Part shown: positions 44,865 through 53,778 of the stretch, piece after piece
How the letters are laid out: every line of letters starts with the position of its first letter
Position numbering within the stretch: position 1 is the first letter of the stretch
Source: Gammaproteobacteria bacterium
GTDB lineage: Bacteria; Pseudomonadota; Gammaproteobacteria; DSM-16500
Length of the DNA: 64,000 nucleotides
Assembly (NCBI GenBank): GCA_019634835.1
Contig: JAHCAO010000010.1
Location: forward strand, 1 to 64,000
Reading direction: 5' to 3'
Notes under the pieces: generated by a model
Seen by the model: the letters and a program-made list of their open reading frames with translations, nothing else
Database searches by the model: none
What the model was told of the DNA's origin: nothing
Translations under genes and position numbers: made by a program

Positions 44865-47729
44865 ATGAGGCCGAGGGATTCGAGAAAAAATGACGCTGAA
44901 GAAGATTTTAGTGATTTACAGGATCCTTTTAACTATTTATGTGATGATATTTTGAATCGCGTATTAGAAAAAGAAAAAGGAAATTCAGCTAACCCACGAC
45001 CCGATAAGATTATCGATATACTCAATTTTTTTGAAGCTAATCAAGTTGTTTTGAGTAATGAAGCTTTAGAAGCGCGTGTTTATCCTATTTTATATGAAAG
45101 TATTCTTCTTAGACTACGCATGGAAAAAAAGCAAATAATAGAGAGTGATAATAACCAGCCTTATAATAGTGATTTTCTGGAGCCACTGATTCGCTATCTA
45201 GATAAACCATCATTTTTTAATTTTATTAACAATAATTTAGATAGGCAAAAGGATTTTTATTTTAGCTTATTCAATTTAGCAGTAGCGAAAACAGAAAAAC
45301 AACTCAGTCAAGAAATTGATGATACGAGCCTAATTATCCAAGTTTTCAATGCTGCTGGTATTAAGGATTATTCTCAGAAAAATAAAGCGATGCAATACAT
45401 TCTTACAAATATAAGAAACCGTCGATTAGATCTAATAGGTAACAGAGAAGAAGATATATCTAAAGGTACATTAATATCTAGTTCATTATTCACTGATTCT
45501 GATCGTAGGTCATTGAAAAATAGGTTAGATCTTTCTTCACAAGAGATAACCCCGCCTTCATCGATTATATCTAGTACTTCTAGAAAACCAACGTCGTCCT
45601 TATCGGAGGCATCTGGAGAATCAACGCCATGTTCATCAGAGGCATCTAAAGAATCAACGTCACATTCATCGGAGATATCATCACACTCATTGGGTTCATC
45701 GAAGGAGACAGTATCCCATATTTCAGATGTCTCTCGTGGTGAGTTAGCTAAAGTAATACAAGTGTCTTCGCCTCGAAAAAAACCAGATAATCATTCAAAT
45801 ATAACATTTAATAAAAGATTAACAATCGATGAGAATGGTGAGTTAGTTGATATTCCTGGTGTACGGGCATACTTACGCTGGAAGAATACTGAGCCTGAGG
45901 CAGTGAATCGTGAATTAAACGAATTAAAAATTAAATTGAAAGAAATGGATAATGTTTACAAAGAAAATAAATTCTCTACGGACATAATAAAGATATTAAA
46001 GAGATATTTGTCGCTTTCTAAGTATATAGAAGAAATTAATGAATATTTTATTAATTTAAAACAAGCAAAAAAAATGAATAGATCAATTGAAAAGGAGAAT
46101 GAAGCATTAATAAACGCGATTAAAAAATACGTCAACAAAAAAAATATCGCTATGGCAAGTCGTAATTTCACTGTAATTCTTGATGAGATTATAAATAACC
46201 CATCGTTAGATGAAGAAAACATTACTAAATTTAAAATCCATGTAAATAAATTTTTTTCCCAGTTAAAAAAATTCTATTCTCATTACAGTCACTATCAAAA
46301 ACTTAAGGTTTTTGTTAAACAACAACTTAAAGTAGAAGAATTACCACCGCAAATTATCGAGAGCGACGAAAAAATCCTTGATGATGTTATAAATAAAATT
46401 TATTTAGTGGTGAAAAAATTCCCTGGTTTGGAAGATAAAATCAGGCTTGGTTTGGGTCGTAATCCAGAAAACATTGCGACATTATCTGATAATTTAATTA
46501 AGTTATGGAAGCTGCTCAATATTCATATCGGTGCATATGTCGATATGATTGAAGATTTTGTTCCCAAACCATTAAAACAAGAATTTGACGAATTCATGAA
46601 AGGCAAAAAGGAAATAAGTGACGAATTGGATGCTATTTTAAATAAAAATATCAGAAATGATAAAAAAAATGAATTAGTTTCATTGATACCTAAAATAAAT
46701 AAAATGAATCATAATCTGCAAGAGTTTATGCAAGAAGCAAAGGTTATGGAAGAATTTATAAAGAAGGTAAAAATAAAAAATATTATGATACCGGTTATTG
46801 ATACAAAAATAATTGATACAAAAAGTGAAATCCTGAAATTGCAAAATATAGCTAAGATTTATCAGTCAATCTATAGATTAAATTATGAATATTCAGATAT
46901 AAAAACTGATAAAGTTAATTATGAGAAAAAAATTATAAATCATTTAAGGGAATTATATAATCTAGGTAAAAGAGTCATTAAAAAAAATCAAAAAATAGAA
47001 GCAACAAATAAAAAAGCTTCACCAGTAGCTAGGCTTATTCATTTATCTAGAAAAGAAGCAAATAAAATAGAAATTACTTCTAATAGCAATAAAATAACTG
47101 AAAAATTCGCTGTTAAATTTGAATCTGATATGGATTTACCATCAGAACCTCCACCAGTACCGCCAATCGGAGTGCACGTTATAAAATCAGGTGATGAATA
47201 TCTTAAAAAGATTCATATTCTTTTAAGGTCAGGGGAAGCTATAAAAGATAAAATCATTGTTAAAATGGCGCCTATAGAAAAAATAGTAAAAATGGCACGT
47301 AATACTCTTGAGGGTCATGATGGAAAAACAGAGAGAATGCGTGCTGCATTCAAAGATCGTGAGGAGGCAGAAAGAGCATTAGAAAAATCACGTGTTGCAT
47401 TCAAGGATTGTAAAGAGAGAATCCGTTTAGATCTTGCAACAATGAAGAAGATTTATGGAGAGGTTGGAAGTATTTTTAAAGAAATTCAAGATGGTTTCTT
47501 TGGTTGTTCGGGATTGAGAATGTTTAGTCAAAATAATATTGATAGGAATAAATTAGGAGATTTATTTTCTAATCCAGAAAATTATTTTATTTATTTAGAG
47601 GAATATAAAAGAATGGGCATGAAACTTGCATATTATGTTTTGTGCTTTAAGAAATTAACTGAATCCGATGAGTTGAATAATCAACCTAAAGAAGTAAATA
47701 TGATAGGAAATACTTATAAAAGAATGTAA
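44865..47729 (+). CDS. Large coiled-coil protein with Ser-rich segment, putative effector
   Basis: 954 residues from the ATG at 44865, which has GGAG nine bases upstream; the ATG at 44850 lacks one. An N-terminal helical region (residues 1-225) is followed by a low-complexity stretch (about 235-290) built on imperfect units like SEASGEST / SEASKEST / SEISSHS. The remaining 650 residues are Lys/Glu/Asn/Ile-rich and predicted coiled coil, with a short proline patch (EPPPVPPIG) near residue 766. No membrane span or catalytic motif. Very AT-rich codons. I do not recognise a family. Confidence 0.7.
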   Translation: MRPRDSRKNDAEEDFSDLQDPFNYLCDDILNRVLEKEKGNSANPRPDKIIDILNFFEANQVVLSNEALEARVYPILYESILLRLRMEKKQIIESDNNQPYNSDFLEPLIRYLDKPSFFNFINNNLDRQKDFYFSLFNLAVAKTEKQLSQEIDDTSLIIQVFNAAGIKDYSQKNKAMQYILTNIRNRRLDLIGNREEDISKGTLISSSLFTDSDRRSLKNRLDLSSQEITPPSSIISSTSRKPTSSLSEASGESTPCSSEASKESTSHSSEISSHSLGSSKETVSHISDVSRGELAKVIQVSSPRKKPDNHSNITFNKRLTIDENGELVDIPGVRAYLRWKNTEPEAVNRELNELKIKLKEMDNVYKENKFSTDIIKILKRYLSLSKYIEEINEYFINLKQAKKMNRSIEKENEALINAIKKYVNKKNIAMASRNFTVILDEIINNPSLDEENITKFKIHVNKFFSQLKKFYSHYSHYQKLKVFVKQQLKVEELPPQIIESDEKILDDVINKIYLVVKKFPGLEDKIRLGLGRNPENIATLSDNLIKLWKLLNIHIGAYVDMIEDFVPKPLKQEFDEFMKGKKEISDELDAILNKNIRNDKKNELVSLIPKINKMNHNLQEFMQEAKVMEEFIKKVKIKNIMIPVIDTKIIDTKSEILKLQNIAKIYQSIYRLNYEYSDIKTDKVNYEKKIINHLRELYNLGKRVIKKNQKIEATNKKASPVARLIHLSRKEANKIEITSNSNKITEKFAVKFESDMDLPSEPPPVPPIGVHVIKSGDEYLKKIHILLRSGEAIKDKIIVKMAPIEKIVKMARNTLEGHDGKTERMRAAFKDREEAERALEKSRVAFKDCKERIRLDLATMKKIYGEVGSIFKEIQDGFFGCSGLRMFSQNNIDRNKLGDLFSNPENYFIYLEEYKRMGMKLAYYVLCFKKLTESDELNNQPKEVNMIGNTYKRM

Positions 47730-47769
47730 TGAACTACTTACACAGCAAATCTTGTAGGTTGTGTGGTAA

Positions 47770-47975
47770 CGTTCGCGGGATAGTCATAGGGCTCCAAAAA
47801 ACGGAAGCTCTGCGATGTCGAAGCCATGAAGGCCTGTTAAGAGGGAAGCAAGTAAAGAATAAAGGCTACCATTCCAACCCATCTACTGTCTCAAAGCGAG
47901 CTATCGTGATGACTGGAATGGTGCTATCTATCAGCTTCCGTTTTTTGAGGTCCGATGGCTAACTTCTGTGAACGC
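47770..47975. repeat. Inverted-repeat element, family 1 copy 2
   Basis: Ends CAAAAAACGGAAGCT (47794-47808) and AGCTTCCGTTTTTTG (47933-47947) are inverted. The centre (CTGCGATGTCGAAGCCATGA, then CAACCCATCTACTG) matches, in reverse orientation, the centre of the element at 13.2-13.5 kb. The flank AGGTCCGATGGCTAACTTC is also similar to copy 1. Confidence 0.8.
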
Positions 47976-47978
47976 CTT

Positions 47979-48389
47979 CTAAGAAGACATGAAAAAGATT
48001 GCTATTAATGCAAGTAGAATACCTAGTACTTGTCTTAAACTAATCGTTTCTTGTAACAAAAAATAAGACAATACAATAGTTACTAAGGGATATAATGCAG
48101 TTAAGGTGACAATAGTAATGATTTTACCTTTGTCAGCAGCGATAAGATAAAATAAACAACCCACACCATAAGCAATACCCGTCAATAAGCCGAAGCTCAA
48201 GCCTTTCATGTCAGTTTCTGGTTTAAAATTAAGCATGCTTAAGGTAATGATGCCGACAATCAAAACACCAGCCGTTTGAAAAATGAGCGCGCTTTTAGAA
48301 TCGATGTGAGCAATTGCAAGTTTGGAAAACAAGCCCCATAACCCAAAGCTGAATAATGCCAGCAATGCAGCGGGTAGCCATTGTGTCAC
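47979..48389 (-). CDS. Single-domain EamA-family membrane protein
   Basis: 136 residues with four to five helices: half the size of a normal EamA transporter, so it would have to dimerise. Starts MTQWLPAALLALFSFGLWG and ends with a typical LGILLALIAIF helix; TLTALYPLVTIVLSYFLLQE is the conserved EamA motif. Its start is one base from the pgpA stop, suggesting an operon. Substrate unknown. Confidence 0.82.
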   Translation of the reverse strand: MTQWLPAALLALFSFGLWGLFSKLAIAHIDSKSALIFQTAGVLIVGIITLSMLNFKPETDMKGLSFGLLTGIAYGVGCLFYLIAADKGKIITIVTLTALYPLVTIVLSYFLLQETISLRQVLGILLALIAIFFMSS

Positions 48390-48390
48390 T

Positions 48391-48921
48391 TTAAACCCCC
48401 AAAATTAAAATTTGTATTATTGCCATTGCAAAGATGCCTGCCACTATATCATCTAGCACCATACCAAAACCACCTGATACATTTTTATCAATAAAACGAA
48501 TAGGCCAAGGTTTCCAAATATCGAATAACCTAAACAAGATAAATCCAACTAGAATCCAGCCCCAACCATAAGGTGCATTAATCATGGTAACAAAGAAACC
48601 AGCGAATTCATCTATGCACATGCCTGGATGGTCATGTACATGAATCTCGCGGCTAATACGATGACAAATCCATGAACTAGCGATAATAAAAAAAAGAACG
48701 AAGATAAGATACGCGATCAATGGTAGTGGTTGTAGCAGTAAAAAGAAGGGTATGGCTAGCAAGGTGCCAAAGGTTCCGGGAGCAAAAGGGATAGCACCGC
48801 TACCTAGCCCAAAAGCAACAAAGTAAAGTGGGTCGCGCCAAACAGCGTCAGGGATGGGCATAGAGGGTTTTGCATGTAATTTATATTTGCTAAAAAGGTT
48901 GATAACTGAGAGGTTGGTCAT
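48391..48921 (-). CDS. pgpA: Phosphatidylglycerophosphatase A
   Basis: 176 residues from the ATG at 48921, with GGTGAG nine bases upstream; a longer frame would begin at TTG. Dephosphorylates phosphatidylglycerophosphate in the inner membrane. Family blocks: FGLGSGAIPFAPGTFGTL, HDHPGMCIDEFAGF with the metal-binding Asp/Glu, FRLFDIWKPWPI and GGFGMVLDDIVAG. Three or four hydrophobic segments. Confidence 0.95.
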   Translation of the reverse strand: MTNLSVINLFSKYKLHAKPSMPIPDAVWRDPLYFVAFGLGSGAIPFAPGTFGTLLAIPFFLLLQPLPLIAYLIFVLFFIIASSWICHRISREIHVHDHPGMCIDEFAGFFVTMINAPYGWGWILVGFILFRLFDIWKPWPIRFIDKNVSGGFGMVLDDIVAGIFAMAIIQILILGV

Positions 48922-49032
48922 AGCTGTGGGCTCACCTATATATCTTGTGTTGCAAGGAATAAAAGTCAATTATTTTTCAAATTCATTGTAAATGTTATCA
49001 TGAATATTGTCATGATGATGGGCATATACTCG

Positions 49033-49169
49033 CAGTGTTTCACTTAGGAGTAAGAATCATGAGTGACAGTGCGTGTTCGTTTTTACGCGCAGTTTACGAG
49101 CATGAAAGCGAGCACCCACTGACAGGATCCAAGTGGAGAGAACACCTGAGTGAAACGCTACAGGAGTAG
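49033..49169. repeat. Dispersed repeat, family 4 copy A, containing a 36-codon ORF
   Basis: Outer inverted motifs GTGTTTCACTTAGG and CCTGAGTGAAACGC bound a core shared with 52157-52310 (GTGACAG, TTTACGAGCATGA, AGGATC). A short frame at 49059-49169 starts ATG behind TAGGAG and encodes a 36-residue peptide containing YEHESEHPL. Copy B encodes YEHENEHPL in the same frame from GTG. Whether the peptide is made is unknown. Confidence 0.65.
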
Positions 49170-49184
49170 ATACTAGGATAAAGA

Positions 49185-50336
49185 ATGAATACATTTGATT
49201 GGCTTTCACGGTTAATTCGTTTTGATACTACCTCACGTAATTCAAATGTGGAGATAATCGATTTCATACAAGAATGGTTTGTTGAGCATAAAGCTGTGAT
49301 TCGTTTGACGCGTGACCCTCATCAACCTAAAGCAAACTTGTTTGCGACATTGCCGGCGCAGGATGGCAGCCTGGATGGCGGGGTAATTTTCTCTGGCCAT
49401 ACTGATGTGGTGCCTGTGGATGGGCAGCAATGGGACACTAATCCTTTCGAAGCAGTGCAAGTCGAAGATAAAATTTATGGTCGTGGTGCATGCGATATGA
49501 AAGGTTTTTTAGCTGTTGTGCTGTCATTAGTACCAGCGTTTCATAAGCTAAAATTATCTAAACCAGTCCATTTTGCATTTTCTTACGATGAAGAAGTGGG
49601 CTGTACTGGTGCTCCTCTGATGATTGATGACTTGCTGCATACCGGTATTAAACCGAGCGCATGTATTGTTGGCGAACCAACGGAGATGCATCCCGTTATT
49701 GCACATAAAGGAATACAAGTATTTCGTTGTACTGTACGCGGATGTGCTGCTCATTCTTCTTTAACGATAAAAGGTTGTAATGCGATTGAATATGCAGCTA
49801 AGCTAATTGGTTATATTCGTCATTTGGCAGATGAGCTTCGCCAGACTGGGCCATTTGATCATCATTTTGATGTTCCTTTCACTAGTGTTTCTACTAATAT
49901 GATTCAAGGTGGTATAGCGAATAATGTTGTTCCTGAGCAGTGCGAATTTATTTTTGAATTTAGACATTTACCCTCAATGAAGCCACATAACATTATCGAT
50001 AAAATAACTCACTATGTGCAACAAGAGTTGTTACCACAAATGCAAAAGGAACAAGTGAATGCTGGCATCGAAGTAAAAAATATTGCTGTTGTGCCAAGCT
50101 TTGAGTCATCTGAAGATGGGGTTATTGATCAATTGATTCGTATAATGAATGGTGACAAAGCAATACATAAAGTTGCTTATGCGACAGAAGCAGGGTTGTT
50201 TCAGCGTGCACAAATCCCGACAATTGTCTGTGGGCCAGGCAGCATTGAGCAAGCACATCGGCCAAATGAATTTGTCTCTATTCTTCAACTCAAAAAATGT
50301 GAAGCACTTTTACGCAAAGTGATACATGTACTCTGA
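49185..50336 (+). CDS. argE: Acetylornithine deacetylase (M20 family)
   Basis: 383 residues. Di-zinc hydrolase releasing ornithine from N-acetylornithine. Ligand and catalytic blocks: FSGHTDVVPVDGQQW, GRGACDMKGFLAVVL, FSYDEEVGCTGA and IVGEPTEMHPV; the dimerisation domain has FTSVSTNMIQGGIANNVVP, and GPGSIEQAHRPNEF holds the last ligand His. No other arginine gene is nearby. A related succinyl-diaminopimelate or other deacylase activity is possible, but the blocks fit ArgE best. Confidence 0.9.
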   Translation: MNTFDWLSRLIRFDTTSRNSNVEIIDFIQEWFVEHKAVIRLTRDPHQPKANLFATLPAQDGSLDGGVIFSGHTDVVPVDGQQWDTNPFEAVQVEDKIYGRGACDMKGFLAVVLSLVPAFHKLKLSKPVHFAFSYDEEVGCTGAPLMIDDLLHTGIKPSACIVGEPTEMHPVIAHKGIQVFRCTVRGCAAHSSLTIKGCNAIEYAAKLIGYIRHLADELRQTGPFDHHFDVPFTSVSTNMIQGGIANNVVPEQCEFIFEFRHLPSMKPHNIIDKITHYVQQELLPQMQKEQVNAGIEVKNIAVVPSFESSEDGVIDQLIRIMNGDKAIHKVAYATEAGLFQRAQIPTIVCGPGSIEQAHRPNEFVSILQLKKCEALLRKVIHVL

Positions 50337-50340
50337 GATG

Positions 50341-50385
50341 CAGTAGATGGGTTGAACGGTTACGAAATGGTAGCCTTTATTCTTT
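50341..50385. repeat. Family 1 repeat fragment
   Basis: CAGTAGATGGGTTGAA followed by TAGCCTTTATTC matches the centre of the inverted-repeat element at 13.2-13.5 kb, in the same orientation. No arms remain. Confidence 0.6.
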
Positions 50386-50386
50386 G

Positions 50387-51121
50387 TTATATTTTTTTTA
50401 CAACCAACCTTTCTGTAATAGTATTGTTACTATTAGCAGAATGCGCATCATCTTCTTTCTGCTCCTCGTTATGAGTGATAGTGTAAGAAAGAAATTGAAT
50501 GTCTGTGCGTGGCCCAAAAAAAGAAGCAATGTATCCTGGTTGTAAACGGCGTTGAAAAATTATACCGATATCAGGCTCGGGACTTTTGTCTTCGCTATAG
50601 GTTTCGAAATAGTATTCTGTGTTAGGCTTAGCTAAATTCAATATTGAAATGATGAGTAATACGGCGGCTTCTGGACTTAAGTATTCCAACGTGCGGATAA
50701 TGAGTATTTCGGCTGGTACAGATAAGTCAGCTTCGAGTAAGGCCTGATAAGCTAGATGCTTTTTTCCGTCTTCAACAATCTCATCGAGATTCACTAATCT
50801 GCCTAGAATGCCTTTTTGAGTAACGTGATCTATTGCTGTTTGAGAGCAATCGTATCCAATAATACTTCTGGTAGAAGAGGAGTAGTACTGATTATGATGA
50901 TACTCTCCTAAGCTAACTCCAAGTTGGAGAATGCGTTTCGTAGAGGAATTAAACTGTTGCTTTTGACGAACGGGGATAGCGTTGAAAAAATTACTAGTCA
51001 TATCTGTATGTGGTTTATTTAATTTGACTTGATTATAGAAATTCCACATTGTCGTTTTAATATCGCGATCATCTTGTTCTTTTTTTTGTTCATTAGCAGT
51101 GGTGGTTTGATTCGAAAACAT
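50387..51121 (-). CDS. SAM-dependent methyltransferase-like protein
   Basis: 244 residues. A Rossmann-type motif I is visible as RILQLGVSLGEYHHNQYY, followed by an acidic strand end (SIIGYDCSQTAI), and a later RTLEYLSPEAAVLL segment where the methyltransferase post-motif lies. The motif I glycines are partly replaced, so activity is uncertain. N- and C-terminal tails are polar. No family name can be given. Downstream of nusB by 30 bases on the same strand and possibly cotranscribed. Confidence 0.6.
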   Translation of the reverse strand: MFSNQTTTANEQKKEQDDRDIKTTMWNFYNQVKLNKPHTDMTSNFFNAIPVRQKQQFNSSTKRILQLGVSLGEYHHNQYYSSSTRSIIGYDCSQTAIDHVTQKGILGRLVNLDEIVEDGKKHLAYQALLEADLSVPAEILIIRTLEYLSPEAAVLLIISILNLAKPNTEYYFETYSEDKSPEPDIGIIFQRRLQPGYIASFFGPRTDIQFLSYTITHNEEQKEDDAHSANSNNTITERLVVKKI

Positions 51122-51151
51122 GAATGGTTCCTTTTTAATTTATGGGCTAAG

Positions 51152-51634
51152 CTATTTTTTTTCTGATTTGATTTCAACGCTGCGGATTTTTTTTGCAATG
51201 CGATCTAAAATTCCATTTACAAATTTGTGTCCTTCCACCGAACCAAATTTTTTTGTCAACTCAAGTGCTTCGTTGATAACAACGCGATAAGGTACATCCA
51301 GGCGTTTGATCAGCTCATAGGTTGCTAACCGTAACACTGCGAGTTCAACAGGATCAATTTCATGTAATGGACGATCTAAAAATAGTTCCATTTCGTGATC
51401 TATTTCATGCTGATATTTTGGCACCCCATAAATTAATTCTTTAAAGTAAATAAGATCAAGTTTTTTATCGATGTGGTAATGTAAAAACTCAGCTTCAATG
51501 TCATGAATGGAAGTGTCAGCCACTTGCCATTGATACATTGCTTGCAATGCATAACGGCGTGCATTGCGTCTAGCGATAGGATTAACGGCGTTACTTTCTT
51601 GAATGGTTAGATCTTGTTTTGGTTCGTTTGGCAT
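51152..51634 (-). CDS. nusB: Transcription antitermination factor NusB
   Basis: 160 residues, all-helical RNA-binding protein that with NusE binds boxA in rRNA transcripts. Blocks: [17 protein letters not shown] start, [20 protein letters not shown] and [13 protein letters not shown], then [13 protein letters not shown]. The ATG at 51634 overlaps the nrdR 3' end by 44 bases. The pair nrdR-nusB is a common gamma-proteobacterial arrangement, though the rib genes usually between them are missing. Confidence 0.95.
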   Translation of the reverse strand: MPNEPKQDLTIQESNAVNPIARRNARRYALQAMYQWQVADTSIHDIEAEFLHYHIDKKLDLIYFKELIYGVPKYQHEIDHEMELFLDRPLHEIDPVELAVLRLATYELIKRLDVPYRVVINEALELTKKFGSVEGHKFVNGILDRIAKKIRSVEIKSEKK

Positions 51635-52082
51635 ATCGTGTTAGTCTACTAATTTCTCTTCGGAATTCATCAATGTCTTGAAAGCAGCGATATACTGACG
51701 CGAACCTAACGTAGGCGACTTGATCAAGCTGATGTAATTCTTCCATCACCCACTCACCTATCTGGGAAGAGGGAATTTCCCGCTCACCGCTAGTCATGGC
51801 TTTGCGAATGATGCGAGCAATCGCTGTCTCAATCTGTTCTATGCTAACTGGACGTTTCTCTAGTGCGCGTAACATACCAGCTCGCAATTTTTCTTCGTTA
51901 AATGGTGCTCGTCTTCCATCGCGCTTAATAACGCGGGGGAGCGATAGCTCAGCCGCTTCATAAGTGGTAAATCGCTCTTTACAGTCAGGGCATTCGCGTC
52001 TTCTTCGTGTTTGATTACCTTCCCGAATTAAACGAGAGTCAATGACTTTTGTATCACCTGCGTTGCAAAAGGGGCAGTACAT
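51591..52082 (-). CDS. nrdR: Transcriptional repressor NrdR
   Basis: 163 residues. Represses ribonucleotide reductase genes in response to dATP/ATP. N-terminal zinc ribbon [17 protein letters not shown] with the second pair in ECPDCKERF, then an ATP-cone domain ([28 protein letters not shown] region). Overlaps nusB downstream. Confidence 0.97.
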   Translation of the reverse strand: MYCPFCNAGDTKVIDSRLIREGNQTRRRRECPDCKERFTTYEAAELSLPRVIKRDGRRAPFNEEKLRAGMLRALEKRPVSIEQIETAIARIIRKAMTSGEREIPSSQIGEWVMEELHQLDQVAYVRFASVYRCFQDIDEFRREISRLTRYAKRTKTRSNHSRK

Positions 52083-52156
52083 TGGTATTCAAGTTTTATA
52101 TACTTATGATGTGCAAAGTTTATCCTGTTATTACATAAAAAGGTAGTTAAATATTT

Positions 52157-52310
52157 TATATTCGTAATGCTTCATCTTAGAAGTAAAAATCGTGGGTGAC
52201 AGCAGGTGTTTGTTTTCATCCGCAATTTACGAGCATGAGAACGAACATCCGCTGGCAAAACAGGATCTAAATCAATAAAGCACCTAAGGTGGAATGCGAC
52301 GGGCATAGAT
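52157..52310. repeat. Dispersed repeat, family 4 copy B
   Basis: Shares GTGACAGC, CGCAATTTACGAGCATGA, GAACATCCGCTGGCA and AGGATCTAA with the copy at 49.0-49.2 kb; outer motifs GCTTCATCTTAG and CTAAGGTGGAATGC are inverted and imperfect. It fills the space between nrdR and ispA. Confidence 0.6.
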
Positions 52311-52324
52311 TGCTTGGGCTTGTT

Positions 52325-53221
52325 TTATCTACCTCTTTCCAACATATATTCAACTAGTTCACGTAATATCTGTGCTTGATGTCCCATGAAATTTATCGCC
52401 TCTAAAGCTTGTTGATAAAGAGATTGGACTTTCTCTTTTGCTGTTGTCATACCAACAAGCTTGGGGTAAGTGATTTTTTTATTTTTGGCATCCGTGCCTT
52501 GATGTTTGCCTAGTGCTTCTGACGTTGCTTCTATGTCAAGAATGTCATCCTGGATTTGAAAGGCAAGTCCAATATAATTTCCAAATTCTTTTAGGGCGCG
52601 TTGGTGTATTTCGTCATCATCTTTAGAAGCCAAACGACCTAATTCGATGCAAGCCGAGAGAAGTGCACCTGTTTTTAACTGATAGATGTTTAGTAGCAAG
52701 TCTTCAGAAATTGTGTCGTCGTTCATCACTATGATGTCAAGCGCTTGTCCGGCTGCCATACCATAGGGGCCGCATGCTTGACTTAATGCGGCTATCATTC
52801 GCAATCGTTTGTCTATCGTCAATGGCGAAGGGTGGGTGGCTATAATTTGCATAGCAAGGGTGTGTAAAGCATCGCCTGTTAATATAGCCATGCCTTCGCC
52901 ATAGACTTTATGGCTGGTTGGCTTACCACGGCGTAAATCAGCATTATCCATGCATGGTAAATCATCGTGGATGAGAGAATAAGTATGAATGAGTTCAACT
53001 GAACTAGCTGGAATATCGAGATTTTCCAGCGGAGCAGCAAACATGGAGCCGGTCGCATAAATTAATAAGGGACGGATATGTTTGCCGCCATTTAACAAGG
53101 TGTATTCCATGGCGGTTTTTAAGTCTAGCGAGGGTATGTCTCGCAGGTAGACAGGAAGTAATTTTTCCAGCCGGTTTGAGCAAAGTTCAAATAACTCATT
53201 TAAAGTCATATCAGTCTTCAT
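52325..53221 (-). CDS. ispA: Farnesyl diphosphate synthase
   Basis: 298 residues from the ATG at 53221, which overlaps the xseB stop; upstream in-frame starts lie deep in xseB. Condenses DMAPP and IPP to GPP and FPP. First Asp-rich motif HDDLPCMDNADLRRGKPT, second QIQDDILD, with GGKHIRPLL and the LKTGALLSAC segment. It uses the IPP made by the mevalonate genes ten kilobases away. The expected downstream dxs is absent. Confidence 0.96.
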   Translation of the reverse strand: MKTDMTLNELFELCSNRLEKLLPVYLRDIPSLDLKTAMEYTLLNGGKHIRPLLIYATGSMFAAPLENLDIPASSVELIHTYSLIHDDLPCMDNADLRRGKPTSHKVYGEGMAILTGDALHTLAMQIIATHPSPLTIDKRLRMIAALSQACGPYGMAAGQALDIIVMNDDTISEDLLLNIYQLKTGALLSACIELGRLASKDDDEIHQRALKEFGNYIGLAFQIQDDILDIEATSEALGKHQGTDAKNKKITYPKLVGMTTAKEKVQSLYQQALEAINFMGHQAQILRELVEYMLERGR

Positions 53222-53480
53222 TGGCTTCTGGCCCTTTTGTTTTATCATCTTCACCGTATGCTTTTAATTCATCTTGATGATGGTTCTGAATTAAGATTTG
53301 AACTTTTTGCTCAGCATCTTCCAATATTTTCTGGCAGTGCTTGACCAGAGTAATACCACGTTCAAAGTGATTGAGGGACTGTTCTAATGTTAATTCGCTA
53401 TGCTCCATTTTATCAATGAGCTGAGTGATTTCTAATAATGATTCTTCTAAATCAGGTAATTTATTAAGTTTTTTATCCAC
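53211..53480 (-). CDS. xseB: Exodeoxyribonuclease VII small subunit
   Basis: 89 residues from the GTG at 53480, which has AGGGGG eight bases upstream; a longer frame to 53543 would need a TTG start. Blocks: PDLEESLLEITQLIDKMEHS, ELTLEQSLNHFERGI and KHCQKILEDAEQKVQIL are the family helices. Partners XseA, which is not in the window. Overlaps ispA by 11 bases. Confidence 0.94.
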   Translation of the reverse strand: MDKKLNKLPDLEESLLEITQLIDKMEHSELTLEQSLNHFERGITLVKHCQKILEDAEQKVQILIQNHHQDELKAYGEDDKTKGPEANED

Positions 53481-53560
53481 CAATAGAGCCCCCTTTTCCC
53501 TGAGAAAAAGGTAACTGATATTTGTACGAGATACAATATCCAATCGATTAGGGCGATGAG

Positions 53561-53731
53561 GTGCATGATGAGTTTTTTATTCTAAGAGGATCAGGGTATT
53601 TTTCCTTCACCATTCACCGCAAAACACACTCCTCCTCCTTGAGCGGGTTTTGCTCTCGCAGACTCCTGTCTGCGAGCGAATGGTTCATAAAAATACCCTG
53701 ATCCTCTTAGAATAAAAAACTCGTCATGTGC
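53561..53731. repeat. Inverted-repeat element, family 3 copy A
   Basis: Arms 53570-53603 and 53689-53722 are reverse complements over 34 bases (outer part GAGTTTTTTATTCTAAG). The centre CGCAAAACACAC ... TTTTGCTCTCGCAGACTCCTG ends with TGGTTCATAAAAA. The same order occurs at 58.57-58.75 kb. It lies between xseB and icd. Confidence 0.8.
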
Positions 53732-53778
53732 CCAAGTGATGCTATCATTTTTACTGAAGAGTCAAATTGTCAACGGAT

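Noticed and set aside
47729-47962. 77-codon ORF right after the coiled-coil gene
   Set aside because: Covers a family 1 repeat copy; a chance open frame.
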